This document shows, in pieces, positions 44,473-57,100 of a DNA stretch of 64,000 nt. This DNA comes from Luteibacter rhizovicinus. GTDB taxonomy: Bacteria; Pseudomonadota; Gammaproteobacteria; Xanthomonadales; Rhodanobacteraceae. Location of the stretch: assembly GCF_004342265.1 (NCBI RefSeq), contig NZ_SMCS01000006.1, positions 186,001 through 250,000 on the forward strand, given 5' to 3'. Positions within the stretch are counted from its first letter, which is position 1, and every line of letters starts with the position of its first letter. The notes beneath the pieces are model-generated. The model was not told where the DNA came from. It worked only from the letters and a program-made list of their open reading frames with translations, and made no database searches. The translations under genes were made by a program, and so were the position numbers.

Positions 44473-45816
44473 CTACTTCCCGATACAGAACGAACTGAAG
44501 ATTGCCCCGAGCAGGTCGTCGGACGTGTAGGTGCCGGTGATTTCGCCGAGCTCCTGCTGCGCGTGGCGTAGTTCTTCCGCGGCAAGTTCGCCGGAACGGG
44601 TTTCGTCCAGCACGGTCGCTGTGCGTACAAGATGGGCGGCGACGTGTTCGAGTGCGACGACGTGGCGGCGGCGCGCGCTGAACGCGCCTTCGCCCGCACC
44701 GGCGGTGGCCAGGGTCTTCAGTGTCGAGCGAAGCGCATCGAGGCCGTTGCCGCTTTTCGCGGATAGCCATAGCCATGTCGCGCCATCGCGTTGTTCGGTA
44801 TGCGCGTTGCCGCCGGCGATGTCGATCTTGTTGACGACGACGATGCGTTCCGCGCTATCGGGAAGGTTTGCGAAGAACGTCAGATCGTTGTCCGCGTGCG
44901 ATGCCTCCGTGACAAGCAGCGCGACATCGCAGCGTTCCAGTTGCGCGCGCGCTCTGCGCACGCCTTCCTGTTCGACGATGTCGTCCGACTCGCGAAGGCC
45001 AGCGGTGTCGGCGAGTTCGAATGACACGCCGTCGATCGCGACGGATTCGCGCAGCACATCGCGCGTCGTGCCGGGAATATCGGTGACGATGGCGCGTTCG
45101 CTACCCGCAAGCGCATTCATCAGACTCGATTTTCCGGCATTCGGACGTCCGACGATGGCGACCGCGATGCCATCGTTGAGACGAACACCGCGTCGCGCTT
45201 CGACGAGAAGATCGGCAAGACGTACGCGCAATGACGTGAGCTGATTCTCTATCGCCGGATCGGCGAGGAAGTCGATTTCTTCCTCGGGAAAGTCGATCGC
45301 CGCTTCGACGTGAACGCGCAGCGCGACGAGATCGGCCAGCAGGTCGTCGACTTTCGCGGAGAACACGCCTTCCATGGAACGAAGCGCCGCGCGCGCACCG
45401 GCTTCCGATCGCGCGGCGACAAGGTCGGCGACGGCTTCGGCCTGGGCAAGATCCAGCTTGCCGTTGAGGAATGCGCGTTCGGTGAATTCGCCGGGGCGCG
45501 CAAGGCGTGCACCGAGTTCGATGACGCGACGAAGCAGGGCGTCGAGAAGAACGGCGCTGCCGTGTCCCTGGAGTTCCAGTGTGTGCTCACCGGTATAAGA
45601 AGCAGGACCGGGAAAGAACAACAGCAATCCGCGGTCGACGAGTTCAGCCGACGCGTCGCGGAATGCGGCGAAGTGCGCGTGACGCGGACGAGGTTCGCGA
45701 CCGAGCAGGGTGGCGGCGATGAAGGGAACGGCCGGACCCGATACGCGCACCACGCCGACGCCCGCGGCGCCCGCACCCGTGGCGATGGCGGCAATGGTGT
45801 CGTCGTGTTGGGTCAC
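44473..45816 (-). CDS. mnmE: tRNA uridine-5-carboxymethylaminomethyl synthesis GTPase MnmE
   Basis: From the GTG at 45816 the protein has 447 residues: N-terminal formyl-THF-binding domain (about 1-118), helical domain split by a G domain with P-loop GRPNAGKSS at about 223, DTAG in ADTAGLRESDD, NKID, and the C-terminal FSSFCIGK containing the essential Cys. With MnmG it modifies wobble uridine of several tRNAs. The gene is in the conserved yidC-mnmE order and is separated from yidC by a hairpin. Confidence 0.93.
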   Translation of the reverse strand: MTQHDDTIAAIATGAGAAGVGVVRVSGPAVPFIAATLLGREPRPRHAHFAAFRDASAELVDRGLLLFFPGPASYTGEHTLELQGHGSAVLLDALLRRVIELGARLARPGEFTERAFLNGKLDLAQAEAVADLVAARSEAGARAALRSMEGVFSAKVDDLLADLVALRVHVEAAIDFPEEEIDFLADPAIENQLTSLRVRLADLLVEARRGVRLNDGIAVAIVGRPNAGKSSLMNALAGSERAIVTDIPGTTRDVLRESVAIDGVSFELADTAGLRESDDIVEQEGVRRARAQLERCDVALLVTEASHADNDLTFFANLPDSAERIVVVNKIDIAGGNAHTEQRDGATWLWLSAKSGNGLDALRSTLKTLATAGAGEGAFSARRRHVVALEHVAAHLVRTATVLDETRSGELAAEELRHAQQELGEITGTYTSDDLLGAIFSSFCIGK

Positions 45817-45833
45817 TTCGCAGGCCTCATAGC

Positions 45834-45863
45834 GAAGCGGCGCGTCTTTCGACGCGCCGCTTC
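45834..45863. other. perfect 13-bp hairpin between yidC and mnmE
   Basis: GAAGCGGCGCGTC (45834-45846), TTTC, GACGCGCCGCTTC (45851-45863). No T-tract follows on either strand. It can reduce readthrough from yidC to mnmE or protect the mRNA end. Confidence 0.6.
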
Positions 45864-45869
45864 GGGTTA

Positions 45870-47561
45870 TCAGGACGTCCGGGCCTTGAGCTCGGCGCGG
45901 TCGACACTTCGTGTGATCCACCACTGCTGAAGCAGGCTGGTGGCACCGTTGACTGTCCAGTACAGCACCAGACCGGACGGGAAGAAGGCGAAGAAGACGC
46001 CGAACAGCAGCGGCATCACCTTCATCATCTTGGCCTGGGTCGGGTCCATGCCGGTCATCGGCGTCAGGCGCTGGGTGGCCAGCGTGACCATCATGTACAG
46101 CACCGGCAGTACGTAATACGGATCGGATGCCGACAGATCGTGGATCCAGCCGAAGAACGGTGCGTGACGCAGTTCGATGCTTTCGGACAGAACGCGGAGC
46201 AGACCGATGAAGATGGGGAAGGTGATCAGGATGGGCAGGCAACCCGCCATCGGATTGACCTTCTCCTTCTTATACAGCTCCATCATGGCCTGCTGCATCT
46301 TGACCTTGTCGTCGCCGTAACGCTCCTTGAGCGCCTGGACGCGAGGCTGCAACTTGCGCATGCGTGCGCCCGAACGGAACTGCGCGTCGGTCAGCTTGTA
46401 CAGCGCGGCCTTGATCAGCAGCACGAGCAGGATGATCGCGACGCCCCAGTTGCCACTGATGGCGTGCAGCTGGGAGAGCAGCCAATGCAGCGGCTGCGCG
46501 ATGATCGTCAGCCAGCCGTAGTTGCTGGTCAGTTCCAGGCCCGGTGCGATCGCGTCCAGCGTGCCCTGCAGTTTCGGACCGATGTACAGACGCGCGACGC
46601 TGTCGACGCTCTGTCCCGGCGCGGCCTGCAACGACGGACCGAATGCGCGGACGAGATAGCGCGGATTCGCGGTATCCGGATTGACGGTGGTCGTCGTGTA
46701 CGTGACGGCCTGGTCCGCCGGCGGAATCCACGCAACGAAGAAGTAATGCTGGAGCATGCTGATCCAGCCACCGGTGATCTGGCGGTTCAGCGGCTTCTTG
46801 GCGAAGTCGTTGAAGAGCAGCTGGTCGAACTTGGTTTCCGGGCTGTACCACGCGGCACCGAAGAAGCTGTGCTGCGCCGGATCGGTATAGGCCTTGAACC
46901 AGTTGACCTTGGCGGCCGGTACGCGCTGCAGCTGCTGGTAGGCGTTACCCGTCCAGGCCGTGGCGCTGCCGTTCTCGATGCGCTGATCGAGGTCGACGAC
47001 ATAGTCGTTGCGCTTCAACGTATAGCGCTTCACGACCTTGATGCCCGACGGATCGGTCCAGGTCAGGTCGACGCTGACGCTCTTTTCGCCGTCGGCGAGC
47101 GTGTACTCGGTTTTCTCGGCGTGGAAGAGGGCGTTGTGATCGGGTGCCGCGCCGGCGCTGCTGACCAGACCGTCCTGTGCCGCGAAGAACTGCGCGTCTT
47201 CGTCGTCGAGCAGACGGACGGGCGGCGAATCCGGATTCTTCTTGGTGCGCGGCTCGCTGGGATAAGCCAGCAATTCGGAACGAACGACACTGCCGCCGCG
47301 CGTATTGATCGTCAGACGCAGTACGTCGGTCGTAACGGTGACGAGTTGCGCCGGACCGGTGGCGTTAGCCGATTCGGAGGGAACGCCAGCGGGAGCGGCG
47401 GCGCCTGGAATGCTGGAGTCGCCGGCAGCGGCCTGCCCGGTGGTCTGCGCGGCGGACGTCGGTGCAGGAGGCGGAGTGACATAGTCTTTCTCCCATTCCA
47501 TCCAAAGCATGTACGCCACAAACATGAGCGCGAAGAAGAGGAACGTGCGCGTTTGATTCAT
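45870..47561 (-). CDS. yidC: membrane protein insertase YidC
   Basis: The 563-residue protein has an N-terminal membrane anchor (MNQTRTFLFFALMFVAYMLWMEW), a Pro/Ala linker, a large periplasmic beta domain (about 80-350), and five C-terminal membrane helices of the Oxa1 core (GNWGVAIILLVLLIKAAL, MAGCLPILITFPIFIGL, YYVLPVLYMMVTLATQ, MPLLFGVFFAFFPSGLVLYW). It inserts and folds inner-membrane proteins with or without SecYEG. It is in the usual order after rnpA, with no yidD between. Confidence 0.95.
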   Translation of the reverse strand: MNQTRTFLFFALMFVAYMLWMEWEKDYVTPPPAPTSAAQTTGQAAAGDSSIPGAAAPAGVPSESANATGPAQLVTVTTDVLRLTINTRGGSVVRSELLAYPSEPRTKKNPDSPPVRLLDDEDAQFFAAQDGLVSSAGAAPDHNALFHAEKTEYTLADGEKSVSVDLTWTDPSGIKVVKRYTLKRNDYVVDLDQRIENGSATAWTGNAYQQLQRVPAAKVNWFKAYTDPAQHSFFGAAWYSPETKFDQLLFNDFAKKPLNRQITGGWISMLQHYFFVAWIPPADQAVTYTTTTVNPDTANPRYLVRAFGPSLQAAPGQSVDSVARLYIGPKLQGTLDAIAPGLELTSNYGWLTIIAQPLHWLLSQLHAISGNWGVAIILLVLLIKAALYKLTDAQFRSGARMRKLQPRVQALKERYGDDKVKMQQAMMELYKKEKVNPMAGCLPILITFPIFIGLLRVLSESIELRHAPFFGWIHDLSASDPYYVLPVLYMMVTLATQRLTPMTGMDPTQAKMMKVMPLLFGVFFAFFPSGLVLYWTVNGATSLLQQWWITRSVDRAELKARTS

Positions 47562-47625
47562 TGCAGGGCCAAATCCGAAGGGCGCCGCGGTATACGACCG
47601 CGGAAGGACGGTGGGGACAGGAAGG

Positions 47626-48006
47626 TCAACGCGCGATTGTGACGCTCGACTGCTCAGGCTTCAACGGCCGCAACTTCTTCCACAGGGCATCGAGTTCGGC
47701 CAGGAGGACGGCGCCGGATTCGGCGACCGCGATGTCGCGGGCGGTCACCAGGACGTCTACCGTGGGAAGACCGGGCCGGGCGCGACGGAAAGATTCGCGC
47801 ACGAGGCGCTTGATGCGGTTGCGATCAACCGCGCGCTTGGAACAACGCTTCGAGATGGCAAGGCCAAGACGGGCCGTGTCGGTCTCGTTGTTTCCGAAAC
47901 GCAAAAGAAAGCAGCGGCCGCCGAGGCGGCCGCTGACAGTACGCAGGGCGGCGAAATCGGCGGCGCGGCGGAGCCGCGCTTCGCGCGGCATGGCAGCGGC
48001 ACGCAC
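47626..48006 (-). CDS. rnpA: ribonuclease P protein component
   Basis: The 126-residue basic protein has the RnpA signature KRAVDRNRIKRLVRESFR plus the N-terminal LRRAADFAAL and RFLLRFG-type strand. It binds M1 RNA in tRNA 5'-end processing. Start at 48006; an ATG at 47991 (MPREARLRR) fits the family as well. Follows rpmH with 13 bases between. Confidence 0.93.
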   Translation of the reverse strand: MRAAAMPREARLRRAADFAALRTVSGRLGGRCFLLRFGNNETDTARLGLAISKRCSKRAVDRNRIKRLVRESFRRARPGLPTVDVLVTARDIAVAESGAVLLAELDALWKKLRPLKPEQSSVTIAR

Positions 48007-48019
48007 GACGGCGAACCGC

Positions 48020-48154
48020 TTACGGGATCAGGCGCTTACGACCCTTCGCGCGGCGCGCGTTGAGGATCTTGCGACCGTCCGCGGTCTTCATGCGAGCACG
48101 AAAGCCGTGGGTGCGGGCGCGCTTGAGCTTGCTTGGCTGGAAAGTCCGCTTCAT
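48020..48154 (-). CDS. rpmH: 50S ribosomal protein L34
   Basis: This 44-residue, very basic protein reads [20 protein letters not shown] and ends with [14 protein letters not shown], a textbook L34. It is a small component of the large subunit. The gene is the first of the rpmH-rnpA-yidC-mnmE run, opposite dnaA, as in most bacteria. A good promoter lies at 48193-48221. Confidence 0.97.
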   Translation of the reverse strand: MKRTFQPSKLKRARTHGFRARMKTADGRKILNARRAKGRKRLIP

Positions 48155-48192
48155 GGCTCTTACATCCGGGTGAAGATTAAAAAAGGCTAGAA

Positions 48193-48221
48193 AGTATGCG
48201 GGGTTATTACGGGAGTGTCAA
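48193..48221 (-). promoter_or_regulatory. sigma70 promoter of rpmH-rnpA
   Basis: On the minus strand TTGACA (48221-48216) is followed after 17 bases by CATACT (48198-48193). The -35 is a perfect match and the -10 matches four of six. The start would fall near 48186, about 30 bases before rpmH. Confidence 0.65.
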
Positions 48222-48331
48222 ACGGGGGTGACGGACCCGATCCCTGCGCCGACCTCTGGGAGAGGGCCAAGACTGGTAGACTTTGCCGTCCACCCCGCGC
48301 GCAAGCGCCTCTTCTGTGGCAAGCATACCTA

Positions 48332-49702
48332 ATGAGTGATCTTTGGCGGCGCTGTCTCGAGCGTCTGGAAGGCGAGTTGAGCGCCGAGGACGTGCATACC
48401 TGGCTGATGCCTCTTCAGGCTCGCGAAGATGCAACCGGCCTCTATCTCTTCGCGCCCAATCCTTACACGCTGGATACCGTACGCGAACAATATCTGGAAC
48501 AGATCCAGACGATCGTCGAACACCTGCTGGGCCGCCCCGTGCCCGTGCGCGTGGAAGTCGGGTCCAGTGGCGGGCGTCCCGCACCGGCGCGCACCGTCGT
48601 GCCCAACCCGCCCACGCAGCAACAACAACAGCATTACGCACCGCCTTCGCGCATGCCGGACGTGCCGGCGGAAGCCGCGCATATCCACAATCTGGATCCG
48701 CACTACACGTTCGAAACGTTCGTGGAAGGCAAATCGAACCAGCTGGGCAAGGCCGCGGCGATGCAGGTCGCGATGAATCCCGGCCGGGCGTACAACCCGC
48801 TGCTGCTTTATGGCGGCACCGGTCTGGGTAAGACGCATCTCATGCATGCGGCCGGCAACCTGATGATGGAAAACAATCCGGGCTTCAAGGTGCTTTACCT
48901 GCGCTCGGAGCAGTTCGTCAGCGGCATGGTGAAAGCGCTGCAGCAGAAGAACATGGACGAGTTCAAGCGGCGCTTCCGTTCCGTGGACGCGTTGCTGATC
49001 GACGACATCCAGTTCTTCGCGGGCAAGGACACCACGCAGGAAGAGTTCTTCCATACGTTCAATGCGCTTTTCGAAGCGAAGCAACAGATCATCCTGACCT
49101 GCGATCGCTATCCGAAGGAGCTGGACAAGCTCGAGCCGCGTCTGAAGTCGCGCCTGGGCTGGGGTCTGTCGGTGGCTATCGAGCCACCGGACTTCGAAAC
49201 GCGCGCGGCGATTCTTCTGTCGAAGGCGCACGACAAGGGTATGGCGGTGTCCGAGGACGTCGCGATGCTCCTTGCGCGGCGTATCCGCTCGAACGTCCGC
49301 GATCTGGAAGGCGCGCTCAATACGCTGGCGGCTCGCGCCAACTTTTACCGCAAGCCCATCACGACCGATTTCGCCGAGGAAACCCTGCGCGACCTGCTCA
49401 ATACCCATGCGCAGGCCGTGACGGTGCCCAATATCCAGAAGCAGGTGGCCGACTACTATCAGGTTCGGCTGTCCGACCTGCTCTCCAAGCGCCGTGTGCG
49501 CTCCCTGGCGCGTCCGCGACAGGTAGCCATGGCGTTGTCGAAGGAACTGACCGAACACAGCCTGCCGGAGATCGGAGAGGCTTTCGGCGGCCGCGACCAT
49601 ACGACCGTTCTCCACGCGTGCCGCACCATTCGCGGTTTCTGCGAGAAGGACGTGCGGATGAGGCAGGATTGGGAACAACTGATACGTATATTGACGGGCT
49701 GA
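48332..49702 (+). CDS. dnaA: chromosomal replication initiator DnaA
   Basis: From the ATG at 48332 the protein has 456 residues: domain I ([16 protein letters not shown]...), a variable linker rich in Pro and Gln, AAA+ domain III with Walker [11 protein letters not shown], Walker [10 protein letters not shown], and domain IV with the DNA-binding signature [15 protein letters not shown]. It opens oriC. The frame remains open upstream to 48215, but the family starts at MSDLW. No strong Shine-Dalgarno is seen. Confidence 0.96.
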   Translation: MSDLWRRCLERLEGELSAEDVHTWLMPLQAREDATGLYLFAPNPYTLDTVREQYLEQIQTIVEHLLGRPVPVRVEVGSSGGRPAPARTVVPNPPTQQQQQHYAPPSRMPDVPAEAAHIHNLDPHYTFETFVEGKSNQLGKAAAMQVAMNPGRAYNPLLLYGGTGLGKTHLMHAAGNLMMENNPGFKVLYLRSEQFVSGMVKALQQKNMDEFKRRFRSVDALLIDDIQFFAGKDTTQEEFFHTFNALFEAKQQIILTCDRYPKELDKLEPRLKSRLGWGLSVAIEPPDFETRAAILLSKAHDKGMAVSEDVAMLLARRIRSNVRDLEGALNTLAARANFYRKPITTDFAEETLRDLLNTHAQAVTVPNIQKQVADYYQVRLSDLLSKRRVRSLARPRQVAMALSKELTEHSLPEIGEAFGGRDHTTVLHACRTIRGFCEKDVRMRQDWEQLIRILTG

Positions 49703-49707
49703 AAACC

Positions 49708-49716
49708 TGTGGATAA
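49708..49716 (-). promoter_or_regulatory. DnaA box, perfect
   Basis: TGTGGATAA is the reverse complement of the consensus TTATCCACA, starting five bases after the dnaA stop codon. Confidence 0.85.
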
Positions 49717-49753
49717 TAAGTGGATGATCTGAGGACGGCTCCAGAACCCAAAG

Positions 49754-49762
49754 TTATCCACA
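49754..49762 (+). promoter_or_regulatory. DnaA box, perfect
   Basis: TTATCCACA, identical to the R1/R4-type consensus, in the middle of the predicted origin and in opposite orientation to the box at 49708. Confidence 0.85.
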
Positions 49763-49848
49763 AGACACCCACATGCAGTCCGTCTTTCAGGCCAGTCGAT
49801 ATGAAAAGACAAGTCACTGAATATAAACAATATTTTTGACTTCTCCAG

Positions 49849-49857
49849 TTATCCACC
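49849..49857 (+). promoter_or_regulatory. DnaA box, one mismatch
   Basis: TTATCCACC differs from the consensus only at the last base. It follows the A/T stretch 49819-49840 and precedes the second A/T stretch before dnaN. Confidence 0.7.
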
Positions 49858-49919
49858 GGCCCTACTACTACCACTAAATAAATCTTAAAAACTCTTTAAA
49901 GCAAAAGCAGGGGACACGC

Positions 49920-51020
49920 ATGCAATTCAGCATCCAACGAGAAGTACTGCTTAAACCCCTGCAGCAGGTGGTCGGCGTCGTGGAACGTCGTCAGACGCTG
50001 CCAGTACTGGCGAACCTTCTCGTGAAGGCCGACGGAGACCAGGTTTCGTTCACCGGCACCGATCTCGAAGTCGAAATGGTCGCCACCACGGCAGCCGAAG
50101 CGGTTCAGAACGGCGAAGTGACGATTCCGGCACGCAAGCTGTTCGACATCGTTCGCGCCCTGCCGGATGGATCGAAGATCGATGTGAAGCAGAACGGCGA
50201 GCGCATCGCCCTGAATGCCGGTCGCAGCCGATTCACGCTGGCCACGCTGCCGTCGACGGAGTTTCCGACCATCGACGAAATCGAACTTCTGGAGCGCGTA
50301 TCGCTTCCCGAAGACGTTTTGCGTGAGCTGATGGAACGCACGGCATTCGCCATGGCGAATCAGGACGTTCGCTACTACCTCAACGGCATGCTCCTGGATC
50401 TTCAGGAACACACGCTGCGTTGCGTCGCTACCGATGGTCATCGTCTTGCACTGAAAGAAACCCAGCTGGAAAGCTCGGTTTCCACGCGTCGTCAGATCAT
50501 CATTCCGCGCAAGGGCGTGAACGAGCTGGTTGGCTTGTTCGAAACCGGCGAAGGCCAGGTCGAGCTGGAATTCGGGCGCAATCACCTGCGCGTACGCCGT
50601 GGCGGCGTGGTTTTCACCTCCAAACTGATCGATGGCCGTTTCCCGGACTACGAGTCGGTTATTCCTCTCGGCGCGGACAAAACTGCGACGATCGAACGCG
50701 ATGTCCTGCGTGGCGCCCTGCAACGCGCGGCGATTCTGTCGAACGAAAAGTATCGCGGTGTGAAGCTGGAACTCAGCCCCGGCAAAATGCGCATCGTGGC
50801 CCACAACCCGGAGCAGGAAGAGGCCGTGGAAGAGGTCGAAGCCGAAACCAGCGTTTCGGATCTGGCCGTTGGCTTCAACGTGGGGTACCTGATGGACGCA
50901 CTCAGCGCACTTCGCGGCGACAAAGTCCGTCTGAACCTGCGCGACGCGCAGTCCAGCTGTCTCTTGCAGGAAGAGGGCAACGACGAGGCGCGGCACGTGA
51001 TTATGCCGCTGCGCCTCTGA
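49920..51020 (+). CDS. dnaN: DNA polymerase III subunit beta (sliding clamp)
   Basis: The 366-residue clamp protein begins MQFSIQREVLLKPLQQVVGVVERRQTLPVLANLL and ends ARHVIMPLRL, both typical of DnaN. Three repeated clamp domains are present. It tethers polymerase III to DNA and binds Hda and others. It is the first gene after oriC and is followed by a terminator. Confidence 0.96.
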   Translation: MQFSIQREVLLKPLQQVVGVVERRQTLPVLANLLVKADGDQVSFTGTDLEVEMVATTAAEAVQNGEVTIPARKLFDIVRALPDGSKIDVKQNGERIALNAGRSRFTLATLPSTEFPTIDEIELLERVSLPEDVLRELMERTAFAMANQDVRYYLNGMLLDLQEHTLRCVATDGHRLALKETQLESSVSTRRQIIIPRKGVNELVGLFETGEGQVELEFGRNHLRVRRGGVVFTSKLIDGRFPDYESVIPLGADKTATIERDVLRGALQRAAILSNEKYRGVKLELSPGKMRIVAHNPEQEEAVEEVEAETSVSDLAVGFNVGYLMDALSALRGDKVRLNLRDAQSSCLLQEEGNDEARHVIMPLRL

Positions 51021-51048
51021 CGCGCCGTAAACTCAGGGTTCGGCTTGT

Positions 51049-51090
51049 GACGCCGGGGTTGTCTCGCACACCCCGGCGTCTTTGCGTTTT
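51049..51090 (+). terminator. terminator-like hairpin between dnaN and recF
   Basis: GACGCCGGGGT pairs with ACCCCGGCGTC (51070-51080) around a ten-base loop, then TTTGCGTTTT. It can attenuate transcription from dnaN into recF; partial readthrough is likely because recF has no clear promoter of its own. Confidence 0.65.
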
Positions 51091-51108
51091 ACGGGGTAAA
51101 CAGAGCGG

Positions 51109-54703
<3,595 letters not shown>

Positions 54704-54713
54704 GGGCTAAAGC

Positions 54714-54738
54714 GGGCGGCAAAAAAGGCCGCCCGCGA
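54714..54738. terminator. hairpin after gyrB
   Basis: GCGGGCGGC and GCCGCCCGC form a perfect 9-bp stem around AAAAAAG, ten bases after gyrB. There is no T-tract on the plus strand after it, so termination would be weak. Confidence 0.5.
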
Positions 54739-54886
54739 ACCCCCGTCAATACTCTCTTAACAAGTCATTGTTTTGACTATTCTTTTTTGCCGCACTGCGA
54801 CTTGTTCTTAGGAATGAATTCAGGTTAACCTCTGTAGTCCCCCGGAGCACGGTCACGTGCGACGACTCCTAAACAGAGGTCAGGCA

Positions 54887-56191
54887 ATGAAACAGGGTTC
54901 CCTCATCAAGGTGGCGGCTGCAACAGCAATCGCTCTGTCGCTGGTCAGCGGCGCTGCCGTGGCAAAGGACACCGCTTCCAAGGACAAGAAGGAAGCGCTG
55001 TACCCGAACTCGAGCCGACAGGAACCCAAGCTCGACCTCACCAGCGAAAAAGACCAGAAGGCCCTCAACGAAGGCCTCGACGCGGTCAACAACGGCGAGA
55101 AAGACAAGGCGATGCAGCTTCTGCAGCCGATCGCCGACGGCACCAGCACCAAGAGCAAATACGCTCAGGCGCTCGCCCTCCAGGGCATGGCCAACATGAA
55201 GTACAACGACGGCGACGTTAAAGGCGCCATCGAGCTTCTGAAGAAATCCCTCGATAACGGCGTTCTGTCGAACGACACCTACTTCCAGCTCAAGTACATG
55301 CTCGCCCAGTTCTACGTGGCCGACGAGCAGTACGCGCAGGCTCTGACCACGCTGCAGTCGTGGCGCGCGGAAGGTAAGAAGGAAACCGCCGACTCGTACG
55401 GTCTCGAAGGCAATATCGATTACCGCCTCGAGAAATTCCCGGACGCGATCGTCGCGATCAACAAAGCGAAGTCGATGCCGGACGCGAAGCCCACGTCGAT
55501 CGACGGCTGGAACCAGATCCTGGCTGCCAGCTACTCCGAGACGGGCCAGGGCGACAAGGCCGCCGCGCTCGCGACGGAAGCTCTGCAGAAGAATCCGAAT
55601 GACGCGACCGCGCTGAACAACGCTGCGTCGACGCTCATCCAGGCCCAGAAATATCCTGAAGCGATCACGCTGCTGGAGAAGGGCCGCGCCGCCGGCGCGT
55701 TCAAGGACGAGAAGCAGTACGTCAATCTCGCCAAAATCTACCTGATCGACGGTCAGGACAACGAATCCCGTACCAAGACGAATGCCTCGAAGGCATACCA
55801 GGTGCTGGATGAAGGTCTGACCAAGGGCGTCGTCAAGCCGGGCTACGATGTTTACAAGCTCCAGGGTGACTCGTCCTACGTTGCAGAAAACCATGCGCAG
55901 GCCATTGCCGCCTACACGAAGGCCCAGCCTTTCGCGAAGGACGGTGAGGTTTCACTGCGCATCGGTCAGCTCCAAATCACCGATAACAAGTATGGTGAAG
56001 CAAAGAAATCCCTGCAGGATGCCATCAGCAAGGGCGTGCAACATAAGGGCTCTGCCTACATGATGCTCGCGGAAGCCGAGCGTGGTCTGAAGAACAAACC
56101 GGGTGCAATCGCCGCCATGAAGCAGGCAGCGCAGGACCCGGAAACCTCTGCCAAGGCCAACGCCTGGTTGAAAACCGCAGGCGCCAAGTAA
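54887..56191 (+). CDS. TPR-repeat periplasmic protein of the TonB cluster
   Basis: From the ATG at 54887 (AGAGG upstream) the protein has 434 residues: signal peptide (cleavage after AVA, about residue 26), then a string of TPR-like helical repeats (YAQALTTLQSWRAEGKKET, YPEAITLLEKGRAAG, HAQAIAAYTKAQPFAKDG, YGEAKKSLQDAI). It lies directly upstream of tonB-exbB-exbD1-exbD2. TPR partners (such as TtpC) are known for some TonB systems, so it may link the complex to other proteins; this is inferred from position. Confidence 0.82.
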   Translation: MKQGSLIKVAAATAIALSLVSGAAVAKDTASKDKKEALYPNSSRQEPKLDLTSEKDQKALNEGLDAVNNGEKDKAMQLLQPIADGTSTKSKYAQALALQGMANMKYNDGDVKGAIELLKKSLDNGVLSNDTYFQLKYMLAQFYVADEQYAQALTTLQSWRAEGKKETADSYGLEGNIDYRLEKFPDAIVAINKAKSMPDAKPTSIDGWNQILAASYSETGQGDKAAALATEALQKNPNDATALNNAASTLIQAQKYPEAITLLEKGRAAGAFKDEKQYVNLAKIYLIDGQDNESRTKTNASKAYQVLDEGLTKGVVKPGYDVYKLQGDSSYVAENHAQAIAAYTKAQPFAKDGEVSLRIGQLQITDNKYGEAKKSLQDAISKGVQHKGSAYMMLAEAERGLKNKPGAIAAMKQAAQDPETSAKANAWLKTAGAK

Positions 56192-56204
56192 GCGTCTGTA
56201 AAGT

Positions 56205-56249
56205 GCCTGAAGTACGGGTTTGACTACTTCGTAAATCTGCCCTTCAGGC
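56205..56249. other. stem-loop between TPR gene and tonB
   Basis: GCCTGAAG (56205-56212) pairs exactly with CTTCAGGC (56242-56249), with a partial inner pairing. A second hairpin TTTCGGC / GCCGAAA follows at 56311-56331. The 196-base gap before tonB otherwise shows no gene and no clear T-tract. Confidence 0.4.
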
Positions 56250-56387
56250 GCTATACAAACGCTATATGCTGGTGTACCTTGCATCTCTTTCCGCTTGCAG
56301 AAACCAGTGATTTCGGCATATACAGCCGAAATTGCCGGCCAGCAGTGCGGGCTTCACTTCCGCTTGATTAGCTCTTGATAGTGACTG

Positions 56388-57050
56388 ATGGCCTCAAGTA
56401 ACGAATCAACCGGCCAAGCGCCGTTTAGTTGGGGGCGCACAAGTGCTTTGGCAGTTGCCATTGCGCTGCACTCGTTCGCCTTCCTGCTGCTGGTAGCGCC
56501 CATGGCGCCGCCCAAGTCGCAGGAAAAGGAGAAAGAGAAGATCGTGCAGGTGGACTTTATCGAGCCACCGCCGCCGCCTCCCCCGCCGCCGCCGCCGCCT
56601 CCGGAACCTCCGAAGGCGCCGCCGCCGAAAATCATTCAACAGGTCAAGCCACCACCGACACCTCCGCCGCCGGCTCCGCCGCCGCCGGCCGTCGACGAAG
56701 CTTCGACCAACGCGATTCCGGCTCCGCCGCCGGCGCCTCCCGCGCCGCCTGCTCCGCCGGCTGATATCGCGCCGAGCGAAAATCTGTCGTACCGTCAGCG
56801 TAACCCGCCAAAGTATCCGCCGCAGGCGGTTCGCCAGCGGCACGAGGGTACGGTGGTCCTTCTGGTCCTCGTTGGTGTTGACGGTTCGCCGAAAGACATT
56901 AAGGTCGATCAGTCCAGCGGTTTCCGTGAGTTGGATCGCGCTGCAGAAGATGCCGCAAGGAATTGGCGATTCAACCCGGGTAAGCGTGGCGGCCAGGCGG
57001 TCGAAGGCTATGCGCGTGTCCCCGTTACGTTCAACCTAAATCAGCTGTAA
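56388..57050 (+). CDS. tonB: TonB energy-transducing protein
   Basis: The 220-residue protein has a short cytoplasmic start, a membrane anchor with His (TSALAVAIALHSFAFLLLV, His at about 28), a long Pro-rich periplasmic spacer including 13 Pro in a row at residues 60-72, and a C-terminal TonB domain with NPPKYPPQAVRQRHEGTVVLLVLV and NWRFNPG. It passes proton-motive energy from ExbBD to outer-membrane receptors. The Pro run needs EF-P for smooth translation. It is followed by exbB after 50 bases. Confidence 0.94.
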   Translation: MASSNESTGQAPFSWGRTSALAVAIALHSFAFLLLVAPMAPPKSQEKEKEKIVQVDFIEPPPPPPPPPPPPPEPPKAPPPKIIQQVKPPPTPPPPAPPPPAVDEASTNAIPAPPPAPPAPPAPPADIAPSENLSYRQRNPPKYPPQAVRQRHEGTVVLLVLVGVDGSPKDIKVDQSSGFRELDRAAEDAARNWRFNPGKRGGQAVEGYARVPVTFNLNQL

Positions 57051-57100
57051 TTTCCTCATTACAGTTAATTGTTCACGCTTGACTTCCCAAGGGTAGCGTT

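Larger units (their letters stand above)
49703..49919. other. oriC: oriC: predicted chromosomal replication origin
   Basis: This 217-base gap between dnaA and dnaN is much more A/T-rich than its surroundings. It holds two perfect DnaA boxes (49708 and 49754), an 8/9 box (49849), a weaker one at 49719 (AGTGGATGA), and two A/T tracts that could be unwinding regions (about 49819-49840 and 49874-49909). dnaA-dnaN is a common oriC site in the Xanthomonadales. Confidence 0.85.

Noticed and set aside
46140-47642. 500-codon open frame opposite yidC
   Set aside because: Antisense to a certain gene, no start signal or domain.
48222-48331. DnaA boxes upstream of dnaA
   Set aside because: TTATTACGG and TGTGGCAAG-like words have too many mismatches; good boxes are only downstream of dnaA.
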